From CAZICM01 sp964537685 (lineage in GTDB: Bacteria; Myxococcota_A; Polyangia; Polyangiales; Polyangiaceae), in NCBI GenBank assembly GCA_964537685.1, contig CAZICM010000037.1:1-64000 (forward strand): a stretch of DNA of 64,000 nt, read 5' to 3'. Numbering within the stretch: position 1 is the first letter of the stretch; each line of letters begins with the position of its first letter. This document shows, in pieces, positions 26,902-34,814 of the stretch. A model generated the notes under the pieces. That model was given only the letters and a program-made list of their open reading frames with translations, ran no database searches and was not told where the DNA came from. The position numbers were made by a program, and so were the translations under genes.

Positions 26902-28941
26902 ATGAAAGACAGCGCAGCCGATAAAAAAGAGAGCCGACGGGGACCGCATTCATCGCGCGCTCCAGCCTCGCGCCCCAGTGGACAGGGCCGTCCTCCGCCT
27001 TCGTCGCGGGCGCCGGTATCGCTGCGTTCACCGGGTATCGCTGTCGTGTCCTACGACGACGATGATGATGATCTGCCGCCGAGCGTGATTCACAATTTAC
27101 CTTCGTTTGCAGCTCCAGGCGCGATTCAGTTTGTGTGCACCGAATGCTGGCGGACCTTTACCGATGGTTCCCGCGCCGCGTGTGATTGCGAGCGTCCAAG
27201 GCCCGCGCAGGGCTGGACCGCAATGCCCTATTTGTTCCGCAATCGCTATTTGTTTGTCGAGCTTTTGGGGCGTGGAGGCATGGGCGCTGTGTTCCGCGCC
27301 TACGATCAGGCGGCGGGCAATGAATCGCCTTGGGTGGCCGTGAAAGTGGTGCAGCAGTCCAATCCCGAGACGGCCGCGCTGCTGAAGGAAATGTTTCGCA
27401 AGGAAGTATCGGCGGCGCAGATGCTCAGCCAGCACAAGACGTCGTTTGTGCAGGTGCTGGGCCACGACAACGTCGATCCGGCCTATTTGGTCACCGAGCA
27501 TGTGCCTTGGCAGACCTTGGAGCAGCTTCGGAATACGCTTCCCGGTTCTGTTGAATGGCTGCCGCCCATTCAGGTGGCCCGCATTGGCACCGCGCTGCTC
27601 CGGGGTGTGGCGAAGATGCATTTTCACCGCATTGTTCATCGCGATATCACGCCTTCCAATGTGTTTATTCAGCGCTCGTCCGAGGGCGACGGCTATGACG
27701 TAAAAATCACCGATTTAGGCATTTGGGCGCTCGATCAGGTGCAGGGCGACAGCGAGTCGCTGACGATGGTGGGCAGAAAGCCGAGCATCGATGGCACGCC
27801 CAACTATATGAGCCCCGAGCAATCCAAGGGCGAAGGCGTGGGCGCTCAGAGCGATTTGCATACGGTGGGTTCGCTTTTGTGGGAGCTCGCGACGGGAGAA
27901 GTGCCATTTCCGGCCCGCAACGATGTGACGCCTTCTGAAGCGGTGGAGCAGCGTTTTCAGACGCTCAAGCAATTGCCGAAGCGGCCCGCGGGAATGCCTG
28001 AAGGGCTTTACAAAGTGCTGAGCAAAGCCTTGGCCTTCGAGCCGGCGAAGCGTTTTCCGAGCGCGGTGGAGATGCGGCGGGGGCTGGAGGGTTTTGTTTC
28101 GCAGTACGGAAAAGAAAGGCAGCGGGAACTGGAGTCGAGCTGGGAGAGCATCGACAAGATGAGCGCGCAAGTGGCTGGGCTTCGGGAGAAGCTTTTGCCG
28201 ATGCGGGGATTGCTCGAGCGGCTGGTATCGGTGGGCGCGGTGTTGAGGGAGGTGCGCGATCACCGGGAAGAAGCGGAGCCGGATGCGGTGCGCACCATTG
28301 CCGAGACGGCGCGCAAGCAATTGGAGGAGATTCGGACCGAGCTGTCGGCGCTGTCGGCATGGCTTGAATTTGTGGCGGAACAGGGCTCGAGAATTTCTTT
28401 GCCTTCGCCGCCTCCCGGGACGAAGGATCAAGGGAAATCGGCGTCAAACGATGAAGGCGCGGGCGTTGCCGCAAAGCCCAACTATGCCAAAGGAGCGAAG
28501 GCGAGGCCGCCCCTCCGATCGAGTTTGCTGCCTCAGCCTTCCGAATCGGGGACCTTCAACCAAAAACCATGGGTATATGCCGCGGTGGGTGCGCTGCTCT
28601 TGCTCGTGCTGTTGCTTGGTTATTGGATGGGAAGGCCCGGTGCCGAGGCGGCCAATGCGATCGCGTCTCCCGAATCCCGGCCCGCGCCCACGCCCGCGCC
28701 CACCATCACAGGTACAGCCGCCGCAAAAAGCCCGGCGGCGGACGAGCCTCCCGCGCCCGCGCCCGTCACCGTCGCCGATTCCACGGCCGACCCGGCAGAA
28801 ACCGCGGCCGACCCCGCCCCGTCTTCGTCGGCGGGTTCCAAAAAGAAAAAGAAGGCCAAAACCACATCCGCCCCCGCATCCACGGCCACCACGGAAGATC
28901 CAAGCGGCCGGCCTTTGAGTCCACAAAATCCTTACGAATAA
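26902..28941 (+). CDS. Transmembrane Ser/Thr protein kinase
   Basis: A 679-residue Hanks-type kinase. A disordered N-terminus (about 1-75) leads to a knuckle CTECWRTFTDGSRAACDC (C-x2-C-x11-C-x-C), perhaps zinc-binding, and then the kinase domain: LLGRGGMGAVFRAYD, VAVKVV (ATP lysine), HRDITPSN catalytic loop, ITDLGIWAL (DLG for DFG) and GTPNYMSPEQS. The catalytic-loop Lys is Thr, a variant I associate with myxobacterial kinases, so it need not be inactive. A helical region precedes a membrane segment (AAVGALLLLVLLLGYWMG, near 555-575) and a Pro/Ala/Thr-rich tail of about 100 residues, outside the cytoplasm. Confidence 0.92.
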   Translation: MKDSAADKKESRRGPHSSRAPASRPSGQGRPPPSSRAPVSLRSPGIAVVSYDDDDDDLPPSVIHNLPSFAAPGAIQFVCTECWRTFTDGSRAACDCERPRPAQGWTAMPYLFRNRYLFVELLGRGGMGAVFRAYDQAAGNESPWVAVKVVQQSNPETAALLKEMFRKEVSAAQMLSQHKTSFVQVLGHDNVDPAYLVTEHVPWQTLEQLRNTLPGSVEWLPPIQVARIGTALLRGVAKMHFHRIVHRDITPSNVFIQRSSEGDGYDVKITDLGIWALDQVQGDSESLTMVGRKPSIDGTPNYMSPEQSKGEGVGAQSDLHTVGSLLWELATGEVPFPARNDVTPSEAVEQRFQTLKQLPKRPAGMPEGLYKVLSKALAFEPAKRFPSAVEMRRGLEGFVSQYGKERQRELESSWESIDKMSAQVAGLREKLLPMRGLLERLVSVGAVLREVRDHREEAEPDAVRTIAETARKQLEEIRTELSALSAWLEFVAEQGSRISLPSPPPGTKDQGKSASNDEGAGVAAKPNYAKGAKARPPLRSSLLPQPSESGTFNQKPWVYAAVGALLLLVLLLGYWMGRPGAEAANAIASPESRPAPTPAPTITGTAAAKSPAADEPPAPAPVTVADSTADPAETAADPAPSSSAGSKKKKKAKTTSAPASTATTEDPSGRPLSPQNPYE

Positions 28942-29059
28942 GGCCCGCACGCTTAAGGTATCCCGCACAACCAAAGCGCAGCGAGCGCACCTGCGCCGCG
29001 CCGCATAAAACAAAACGCCATTGCCATGCAGCGAACGGACGGCTAAAACCCGTTTTCCC

Positions 29060-30505
29060 TTGCCGACCAAGAACGACAAGCCAGGCGAAAAAAAGCCCGC
29101 GCCGCAGAGCGAGGACGAGGAGCCGCGGCGAACAGCCAAGCCTTCTTCGCCCGTGCAAAAGCCGGTTCAAAACACCTTGTCCATGCGTGTATTGCGCAGC
29201 GGCTTTTATTTGTTCTGGCTCTTTGTTCTGCCCTTTGCGCTGGCAATCGCGACCGTTTGGCTGCTGACCCCTCCGCCCAACCATGGAGGCGCGGGGGGTT
29301 TGCGGGTTTTTGTGGGGGAGCAGCAGATTCCATCGGGAATCGTGCTGTTTACGATGTTTGCGCTCATCGTGTGGAGCTTCAGGCACGATCTTCCCTTTGC
29401 GGCGCTGATTGGCGTTGGGGGCAGGCGCGACATTCCTCAAAAGGCGAGGCTTCGTTTTGAAGAAGCCGGGGCCCTGCTCGAAGAGGCCCATCGCATCACC
29501 CGCGCGCGCAAACGCGACATGGAGCGGGAACTCACATCGAGCGAGCGCGAGCAGCTAGGCAACGCCTTGGAAGCGCTGGATCGCGCGATGACGGCGCCCT
29601 CCTTCGATTTGGATGAATTTGACAAGGCGCTGGTCAAAGCCGACCGGCTGATCGGCGAGTATTTGGGGCGCTGGCGCAAGAGCGAGATGCGCGAATACGC
29701 CGAGTCGATAGGCATCGCGGTATTCGTGGCCCTTGTGCTGCGCGCCTTTGTTGTAGAAGCCTTTAAAATCCCAAGCGGATCGATGATTCCCACCCTAGCG
29801 ATTGGGGATCATATTTTCGTCAACAAGTTCGCGTATGGGCCATTGATTCCATGGACGGAAACCCGGCTCTTCACACGCCTTCCGCCTGAGCGGGGCGACG
29901 TGATGGTCTTTAAGTTTCCGGAGAATATGGAGCAGGATTTTATCAAGCGAACGATTGCCCTTCCCGGAGACACGCTGGAAGCGATCGATGGGCGGCCCGT
30001 AATCAACGGCTGGCTGGTGCCCAATTGTTATGTGGGCGTGCTGGGCAACGAAGGGCATTTGTATCTCGAATACCTTGAAGACAAGGCTTATTTAACGCTG
30101 TATTCGATGAAGCCACACGATCAAAGCTGCACGGACAGCCGTGAATGTAGCGCGGGCCTGGTGTGCCGGGGCGGGGTTTGCGGCTTTATGCAAGGCCCTT
30201 ACAAAGTGCGGCCCAATGAAGCTTGGGTAATGGGCGACAACCGCAACAATAGTCATGATTCCCGCTTGTGGCGGGGAGGATTGGGCGCGGGCGTGCCTTT
30301 TGAAAATATCAAGGGCCGGGCGCTGTTTGTGTGGATGAGTTTTGGTCCAGGCGGTGGGGTTGCCCAAGATCGGTTGTTTGTAAACGTGATGGGGAGGCCG
30401 CAATTGCCGCCTCCCGCGGATGGATCGCTCAATGGGGCGCTGGACCGGTGTTTGCGGGAGCGGCCCAGCCAGACATCGCCTCCGCCGCCCAAAGCAGGCA
30501 AATAA
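29060..30505 (+). CDS. lepB: Signal peptidase I with N-terminal membrane extension and Cys-rich insertion
   Basis: About 481 residues; TTG 29060 is preferred, TTG 29021 possible. The catalytic signature is complete: PSGSMIPTL with nucleophile Ser near residue 241, IKRTIALPGD with general-base Lys near 296, and MGDNRNNSHDSR. It cleaves signal peptides of exported proteins in the inner membrane. Two features are unusual. Ahead of the catalytic membrane helix there are two extra membrane segments (GFYLFWLFVLPFALAIA; SGIVLFTMFALIVW) and a helical cytoplasmic stretch. Between the Lys box and MGDNR there is CTDSRECSAGLVCRGGVC, which resembles the disulfide repeats of the surface lipoproteins nearby. 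The family is usually 200-320 residues. Confidence 0.93.
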   Translation: MPTKNDKPGEKKPAPQSEDEEPRRTAKPSSPVQKPVQNTLSMRVLRSGFYLFWLFVLPFALAIATVWLLTPPPNHGGAGGLRVFVGEQQIPSGIVLFTMFALIVWSFRHDLPFAALIGVGGRRDIPQKARLRFEEAGALLEEAHRITRARKRDMERELTSSEREQLGNALEALDRAMTAPSFDLDEFDKALVKADRLIGEYLGRWRKSEMREYAESIGIAVFVALVLRAFVVEAFKIPSGSMIPTLAIGDHIFVNKFAYGPLIPWTETRLFTRLPPERGDVMVFKFPENMEQDFIKRTIALPGDTLEAIDGRPVINGWLVPNCYVGVLGNEGHLYLEYLEDKAYLTLYSMKPHDQSCTDSRECSAGLVCRGGVCGFMQGPYKVRPNEAWVMGDNRNNSHDSRLWRGGLGAGVPFENIKGRALFVWMSFGPGGGVAQDRLFVNVMGRPQLPPPADGSLNGALDRCLRERPSQTSPPPPKAGK

Positions 30506-30553
30506 AGGGTTTAGTTCACGCTGGTTCTCGATCGGACGAAGGGAGCGCTACAG

Positions 30554-30895
30554 ATGAAATTCCATAGGGGTATTTGGGGAACGCTGGCTGTATTGGCTGG
30601 CCTGCTTTCGGGCTGCAATAAAGGCTCTGATGACGCGACACCTCCGCCTCCGCCTCCGCCTCCACCGACGGTTGAAGCCACACCGACACCGCCTCCTGCG
30701 GCCAGTCCATCGGCGACGGAAGCAACAACCACGGCGCCCCCCACCATCATCAAACCCGTGCAGACCCTTCAGGACGCGGGCGTAAAAGACTCAGGCGCCT
30801 CGGACGCGGCGGCACCGGCCCCCTCCCAAAGCGCGCCGGTCCGCAAGATTCCCGTGCCAACAATACCTCCGAAGCCCACGCCCAAAGTTGGATGA
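30554..30895 (+). CDS. Pro-rich small lipoprotein
   Basis: A 113-residue product with signal peptide ending AVLAGLLSGCN (Cys near 22). The mature part is almost all Pro, Thr, Ala and Ser, with a run of nine Pro. It looks like a flexible periplasmic spacer or a surface-exposed lipoprotein without a folded domain. A ribosome binding site of the GGAG type is present upstream. The stop lies 13 bases before the preferred start of the dehydrogenase gene. Confidence 0.65.
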   Translation: MKFHRGIWGTLAVLAGLLSGCNKGSDDATPPPPPPPPPTVEATPTPPPAASPSATEATTTAPPTIIKPVQTLQDAGVKDSGASDAAAPAPSQSAPVRKIPVPTIPPKPTPKVG

Positions 30896-30908
30896 ACAGG
30901 AGCCGCCC

Positions 30909-32090
30909 GTGACAAGTAGCACCACGTCCATGTGGGCCCTGACCTATGACCGCTCCACCGATCCCTGGGAGAGCACCGTCGGCCTAAAGAAAACCCAAGT
31001 CGAACGGCCTGAAATCGATGAAACCAAGGATTATCACGATCGGGAAAGGGTATTGGTTCAGCCGATCATGACGGGCTTTTGCGGTTCGGATCGGGGAATT
31101 TGGTTTCGCGCGGCCTTCCGCGACATGATTTTTAAATCGCTGGATCGCGACAAAAAAGACATTCGCGTGATTGGCCATGAATTGTTGGGCCGCATTGTTT
31201 CGCTGGGCACCGACGCGCGCCGCCATTACGGGCTGGACGTCGGCGATATTGTTTCGACGGAAAGCCATATTGTCTGCGGGACTTGTTATCAGTGCCGCAT
31301 TGGCGACACCCATGTATGCGCCGACGATAAAATCATTGGCATCAGCGAAGACGGCTGTTTTGCCGAATATGTAAAGCTGCCCGCCAAGGCGCTGTGGCGC
31401 ACCAACACCCAAAAAATACGGCCTGAAGTCGCGGCCGTTCAAGAACCCTTTGGCAATGCCGTGCACGCCTGCACCAAAGTGAATTTACGCGGCAAGCGGG
31501 TAGCCATCGTCGGATGCGGAACGATTGGATTGTTTGCGGTAGCCATTGCGAGAGCGATGGGAGCCAATTACATCATCGGGGTCGAGCCGATGGAAAGCCA
31601 TGCGGAGATGGCCAAGAAGCTGGGCGCCGATGTGGTGCTGCGGCCCCGCGTAGGACTCTCGAAAGAAAAGCCGCATGCATCCGATCCAGAACTCACAGCG
31701 CAGATTCGCAAGCTGACCGATGGAGTGGGCGTGGATGTGGCGCTGGAGATGAGCGGCGTGAATTCAAGCGTAAACAATGCGATTCACGCGGTAAGAAGAG
31801 GCGGCGACGTTATTTTGTTTGGGCTGAAGACAGGCGATGCCGTAATCGAGAATTTCGATCGGCTCATCGTCGACGGAATCAGCCTGCACAGCGTGATTGG
31901 GCGGAGAATTTTCGAAACCTGGCACATTACGCGCAATCTATTGGAGTCCCGCGATCCCAATATTCACGACTTGATCTGGGAAGTGATTCTCAATCATGGG
32001 CAGGGAACGGTCTTCGATTTTAAAGACTACGATCCCGAAAGCTTTCAAAAGGCCATCTCGACCTATCCCAAGGTAATTATTCGCTATTAA
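30909..32090 (+). CDS. Zinc-dependent alcohol/threonine-type dehydrogenase (MDR family)
   Basis: About 393 residues. GTG at 30909 is preferred because AGGAG lies six bases upstream; TTG 30888 and ATG 30930 are alternatives. It has the zinc MDR hallmarks: catalytic-zinc Cys in GFCGSD, GHELLG, the structural-zinc cluster CGTCYQC...HVC, and the Rossmann motif VGCGTIGLFAVAIARAMGA. EPFGNAVHAC is typical of the L-threonine 3-dehydrogenase/sorbitol-dehydrogenase branch. It would oxidise a secondary alcohol with NAD(P). The substrate cannot be settled from sequence; threonine dehydrogenase is a reasonable guess. Confidence 0.85.
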   Translation: MTSSTTSMWALTYDRSTDPWESTVGLKKTQVERPEIDETKDYHDRERVLVQPIMTGFCGSDRGIWFRAAFRDMIFKSLDRDKKDIRVIGHELLGRIVSLGTDARRHYGLDVGDIVSTESHIVCGTCYQCRIGDTHVCADDKIIGISEDGCFAEYVKLPAKALWRTNTQKIRPEVAAVQEPFGNAVHACTKVNLRGKRVAIVGCGTIGLFAVAIARAMGANYIIGVEPMESHAEMAKKLGADVVLRPRVGLSKEKPHASDPELTAQIRKLTDGVGVDVALEMSGVNSSVNNAIHAVRRGGDVILFGLKTGDAVIENFDRLIVDGISLHSVIGRRIFETWHITRNLLESRDPNIHDLIWEVILNHGQGTVFDFKDYDPESFQKAISTYPKVIIRY

Positions 32091-32167
32091 GCAAGCACGA
32101 AAAAGACTCGAGAAATCCGATCCTTTGTCTTGCATTTTCTAGGGCACCGGCGCATAAGGGCTAGACA

Positions 32168-33163
32168 TTGCGTTTGTACGAGTATCGTTTTCTTGCAATA
32201 GCAGCCCTGCTCCACGCGGCGATTCCATTGATCGCCCAGTTCGTGGATCGCAATGCCTATGTCCGGGAAGCCGAGCCCGTTACGCCCATCGCCGAAATTG
32301 AAATCGATACCCGCGATCTGCGTTTGCCCGAAGTATCAGAGCCTCAGAAAATAGCCGCGCTCGAGCCCGAAAGAACAAAGCTGCGGCCGGACATTCAAGA
32401 CCCCGGACGGAATCCCCGCACCGAACCCAATCAACAGCCCCAATCCGACGATCCTTATGAGCCGGGCGAGCCGGGGCCTGCTCCCACGGCCGACAGCGCT
32501 CAAAACAGCGCCGACAACAAAAACCCTTCGCCCGACGATCAATACGATCCTCTGGTGCCCGATAACGGCGCTGTGCTCACAGGGCCTCCCGGCCTTCCGG
32601 GCCTCGGCAAAAATAATATATGGACCGTGCCCGGTGTGCTCTCGGATTCCGGCCGCCCAGCGCCCGCGCCCACCGCGCCTCCCGCTTCAAAACCCACCGA
32701 TCGCGATATCGCAGGCAAGGTGCTGCGCGGCGAAATGAAATCGCACGATAAAGACATCGGCATCGACTTACCCGGCGCGGGAACCGTCGCATCCGCGGTC
32801 GGCGCCGCCGTGCGAAGCCTTGAAACGCCCAACGAAGGCCGGGCCAGCTTTGCCGTGCGCCTCAGCCCTCAAGGCAAAGTGCTAGAAGTCAAGCTTATTA
32901 GCAACAGCACCGGAAACCGCGAAGTATGGGAACGCGCCGCGAGAGCCGCCGCCGCCCAATTGAAAAGCCGCACGCTTGCCATGACCGGCGAGTTTTCCAA
33001 AGGAGCGATGGTCTACGTAAACGTCAGCTCCGATTTGGTCATGCCATCGGGCACCAAAGGCGGGATTCAGCGCGATGGCGCGGGCGCTCAATTCGATTTA
33101 TCGGACATCGGCGCGCATAAAGTCCGGCGCGTGCACACCAGCTTTTCCGTCGTGCCGAACTAA
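32168..33163 (+). CDS. TonB-like protein (membrane anchor, Pro-rich linker, C-terminal domain)
   Basis: A 331-residue product from TTG 32168. The N-terminus has one hydrophobic segment (LAIAALLHAAIPLIAQFV) ahead of a long Pro/Asp/Asn/Ala linker. The C-terminal part (about 230-331) reads ASFAVRLSPQGKVLEVKLI, then a helical WERAARAAAAQL segment and strands, the layout of a TonB C-terminal domain. The family couples inner-membrane energy to outer-membrane transporters. No ExbB/ExbD pair or TonB-dependent receptor is next to it here, and the C-terminal domain is divergent, so the call is moderate. Confidence 0.6.
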   Translation: MRLYEYRFLAIAALLHAAIPLIAQFVDRNAYVREAEPVTPIAEIEIDTRDLRLPEVSEPQKIAALEPERTKLRPDIQDPGRNPRTEPNQQPQSDDPYEPGEPGPAPTADSAQNSADNKNPSPDDQYDPLVPDNGAVLTGPPGLPGLGKNNIWTVPGVLSDSGRPAPAPTAPPASKPTDRDIAGKVLRGEMKSHDKDIGIDLPGAGTVASAVGAAVRSLETPNEGRASFAVRLSPQGKVLEVKLISNSTGNREVWERAARAAAAQLKSRTLAMTGEFSKGAMVYVNVSSDLVMPSGTKGGIQRDGAGAQFDLSDIGAHKVRRVHTSFSVVPN

Positions 33164-33274
33164 GAGCGGCGGTTGATGGTAAGAGAATTACGATCGGCGC
33201 TCCATTGCTGAAATTACGTCGGATAGGCTTTCACGATCCATTGCACAAAATTGAATCACGGAGAGAGAGGCGCG

Positions 33275-34756
33275 ATGAAGCTTGCACGCCTGGGGATGTT
33301 TTCTTTGCTTTTGACCGCAATTGTGTCGGCGTGCGCAGCCAGCAGCCGCGAATTTAAAGGCGGCGGAGGCGATGGTGGCGACGGCGGCAGCGGTACAAGC
33401 ACAGGTACGGCGGGCGGCGGCGGCTCCACAGGCTCTCAGGGAAGCGGCGGAAGCATCCCGATGGGTCCCTGCGTAAAAGCCGCGGATTGCGCCTTTATGA
33501 AAGATGTGTGCAACACCGGCATATGCGTCAACGGCGCCTGCGAAAAAGCACCGGCGAACGAATACGCGGCCTGCGATGACGGCTTCTTTTGCACCGAAAA
33601 CGATACCTGCGAAAACGGCAAGTGCGTGGGCGGCACAAATAAAAACTGCGCCTCGCTCGATGAATGCCATTTGGGCGTGTGCGACGAAGATCTAAAGACC
33701 TGCAAAAACATTCCAGGCAATGACGGCGCTCAATGCGACGACAACGATGCCTGCACATATATCGGCGTTTGTTCTGCGGGCGTTTGCTCCAAAGGCCAGC
33801 AAATTGACTGCACCGCATTCGATTCGCAATGCACGGTGGGCGTATGCGATCCGGTCGTGGGCTGCAAAGCCATGCCCGCCAACGACGGAACCTCCTGCAA
33901 CGACAACCAATACTGCACGATCAACGACGCCTGCTCCTCCGGCGCATGCCTGGGCCAGCCCAATACCTGCACCGCCCCCGGCGACGTATGCATGATCGGC
34001 TTCTGCGACGAAGGGCTCGACAAATGCACGGCGGTGCCCGGCAACAACGGCTCGATGTGCAACGACGGCAACGACTGCACAACCGGCGAAACCTGCTCCA
34101 ACGGCCAATGCCTGGGCGGCCAGCCCGCCAACAACGGCCAAGCCTGCGACGATAAAAACGGCTGCACTTCCGGCACCACCTGCGCCAACGGAAACTGCAC
34201 CAATCCGATGAACCAAATCACCCAATGCGTGGGCGGCGATATGTGCTGCCCCGCCGGATGCGCAAACAACGACAGCGACTGCCTCTACTGGGCGTCCGGC
34301 GTCCAGCAGAACATCCCTCAGAACACGCTCACCGGCTGGTCCCAGTGCTACAGCGGCAGCTACACCGACTTCGCGGATCTTGGCACCCTTCTCGCCCAAT
34401 GCGACAAGCCCAAGCTGCTCTTGGCCTGCCGCCCCCTTGGCGACCCCAACTTCACCCTGCTCGCGATGGCGCCCCGCGTAGATGTTCTCTTCAATTGCGG
34501 CCAGCAGCAGAATTGCACACAGCAATCCAATGGAGTTGGCTGGTATTACAGCACCGACTGGTCATGGGGATTTGCGCCCGGCGGCCTGGCCGTCAATCGT
34601 TTTTCATGCGACTACAACGACGGATCGCAGGTATCTCCCGAACTTCGAATGTGCTGGCACACCGGAGGAAACGGCCTAAGCAGCGGCTACCGCTGCGGTT
34701 CCAACGATTTAAACGGCGGTTCCAATTGGGAGCGCCTTGTCTTCGAGGCGGATTAA
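33275..34756 (+). CDS. Cys-rich repeat lipoprotein
   Basis: About 493 residues from ATG 33275, with GGAGAG just upstream. Signal peptide FSLLLTAIVSACAAS (lipid Cys near 20), then a Gly/Ser/Thr linker, then about 250 residues of disulfide repeats of the type DxxxCTxxxxCxxGxCxG: FCTENDTCENGKCVGG, GVCSAGVCSKGQQ, QYCTINDACSSGACLGQ, DCTTGETCSNGQCLGG. The C-terminal 140 residues are a different, Cys-containing domain (QCYSGSYTDFADLG, RPLGDPNFTLLAMAP). A paralogue with nearly identical repeats but a different C-terminal domain is encoded at 52094. Surface adhesin or binding roles are inferred from architecture only. Confidence 0.85.
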   Translation: MKLARLGMFSLLLTAIVSACAASSREFKGGGGDGGDGGSGTSTGTAGGGGSTGSQGSGGSIPMGPCVKAADCAFMKDVCNTGICVNGACEKAPANEYAACDDGFFCTENDTCENGKCVGGTNKNCASLDECHLGVCDEDLKTCKNIPGNDGAQCDDNDACTYIGVCSAGVCSKGQQIDCTAFDSQCTVGVCDPVVGCKAMPANDGTSCNDNQYCTINDACSSGACLGQPNTCTAPGDVCMIGFCDEGLDKCTAVPGNNGSMCNDGNDCTTGETCSNGQCLGGQPANNGQACDDKNGCTSGTTCANGNCTNPMNQITQCVGGDMCCPAGCANNDSDCLYWASGVQQNIPQNTLTGWSQCYSGSYTDFADLGTLLAQCDKPKLLLACRPLGDPNFTLLAMAPRVDVLFNCGQQQNCTQQSNGVGWYYSTDWSWGFAPGGLAVNRFSCDYNDGSQVSPELRMCWHTGGNGLSSGYRCGSNDLNGGSNWERLVFEAD

Positions 34757-34814
34757 TATTTCGATCTGGGTTTATGGCGGCTTAGCTCTTTCATCATGAA
34801 TCGGCGGAGGATCA

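Noticed and set aside
26902..28941. Second kinase as a dead kinase because of HRDIT
   Set aside because: The ATP-site Lys, the catalytic Asp, the Asn and the metal-binding Asp are all present; the Lys-to-Thr change recurs in myxobacterial kinases.
33692..34525. Ala/Val-rich frame opposite the Cys-rich lipoprotein
   Set aside because: Its composition mirrors the Cys/Asn/Gly repeats of the sense strand; no independent start signal.
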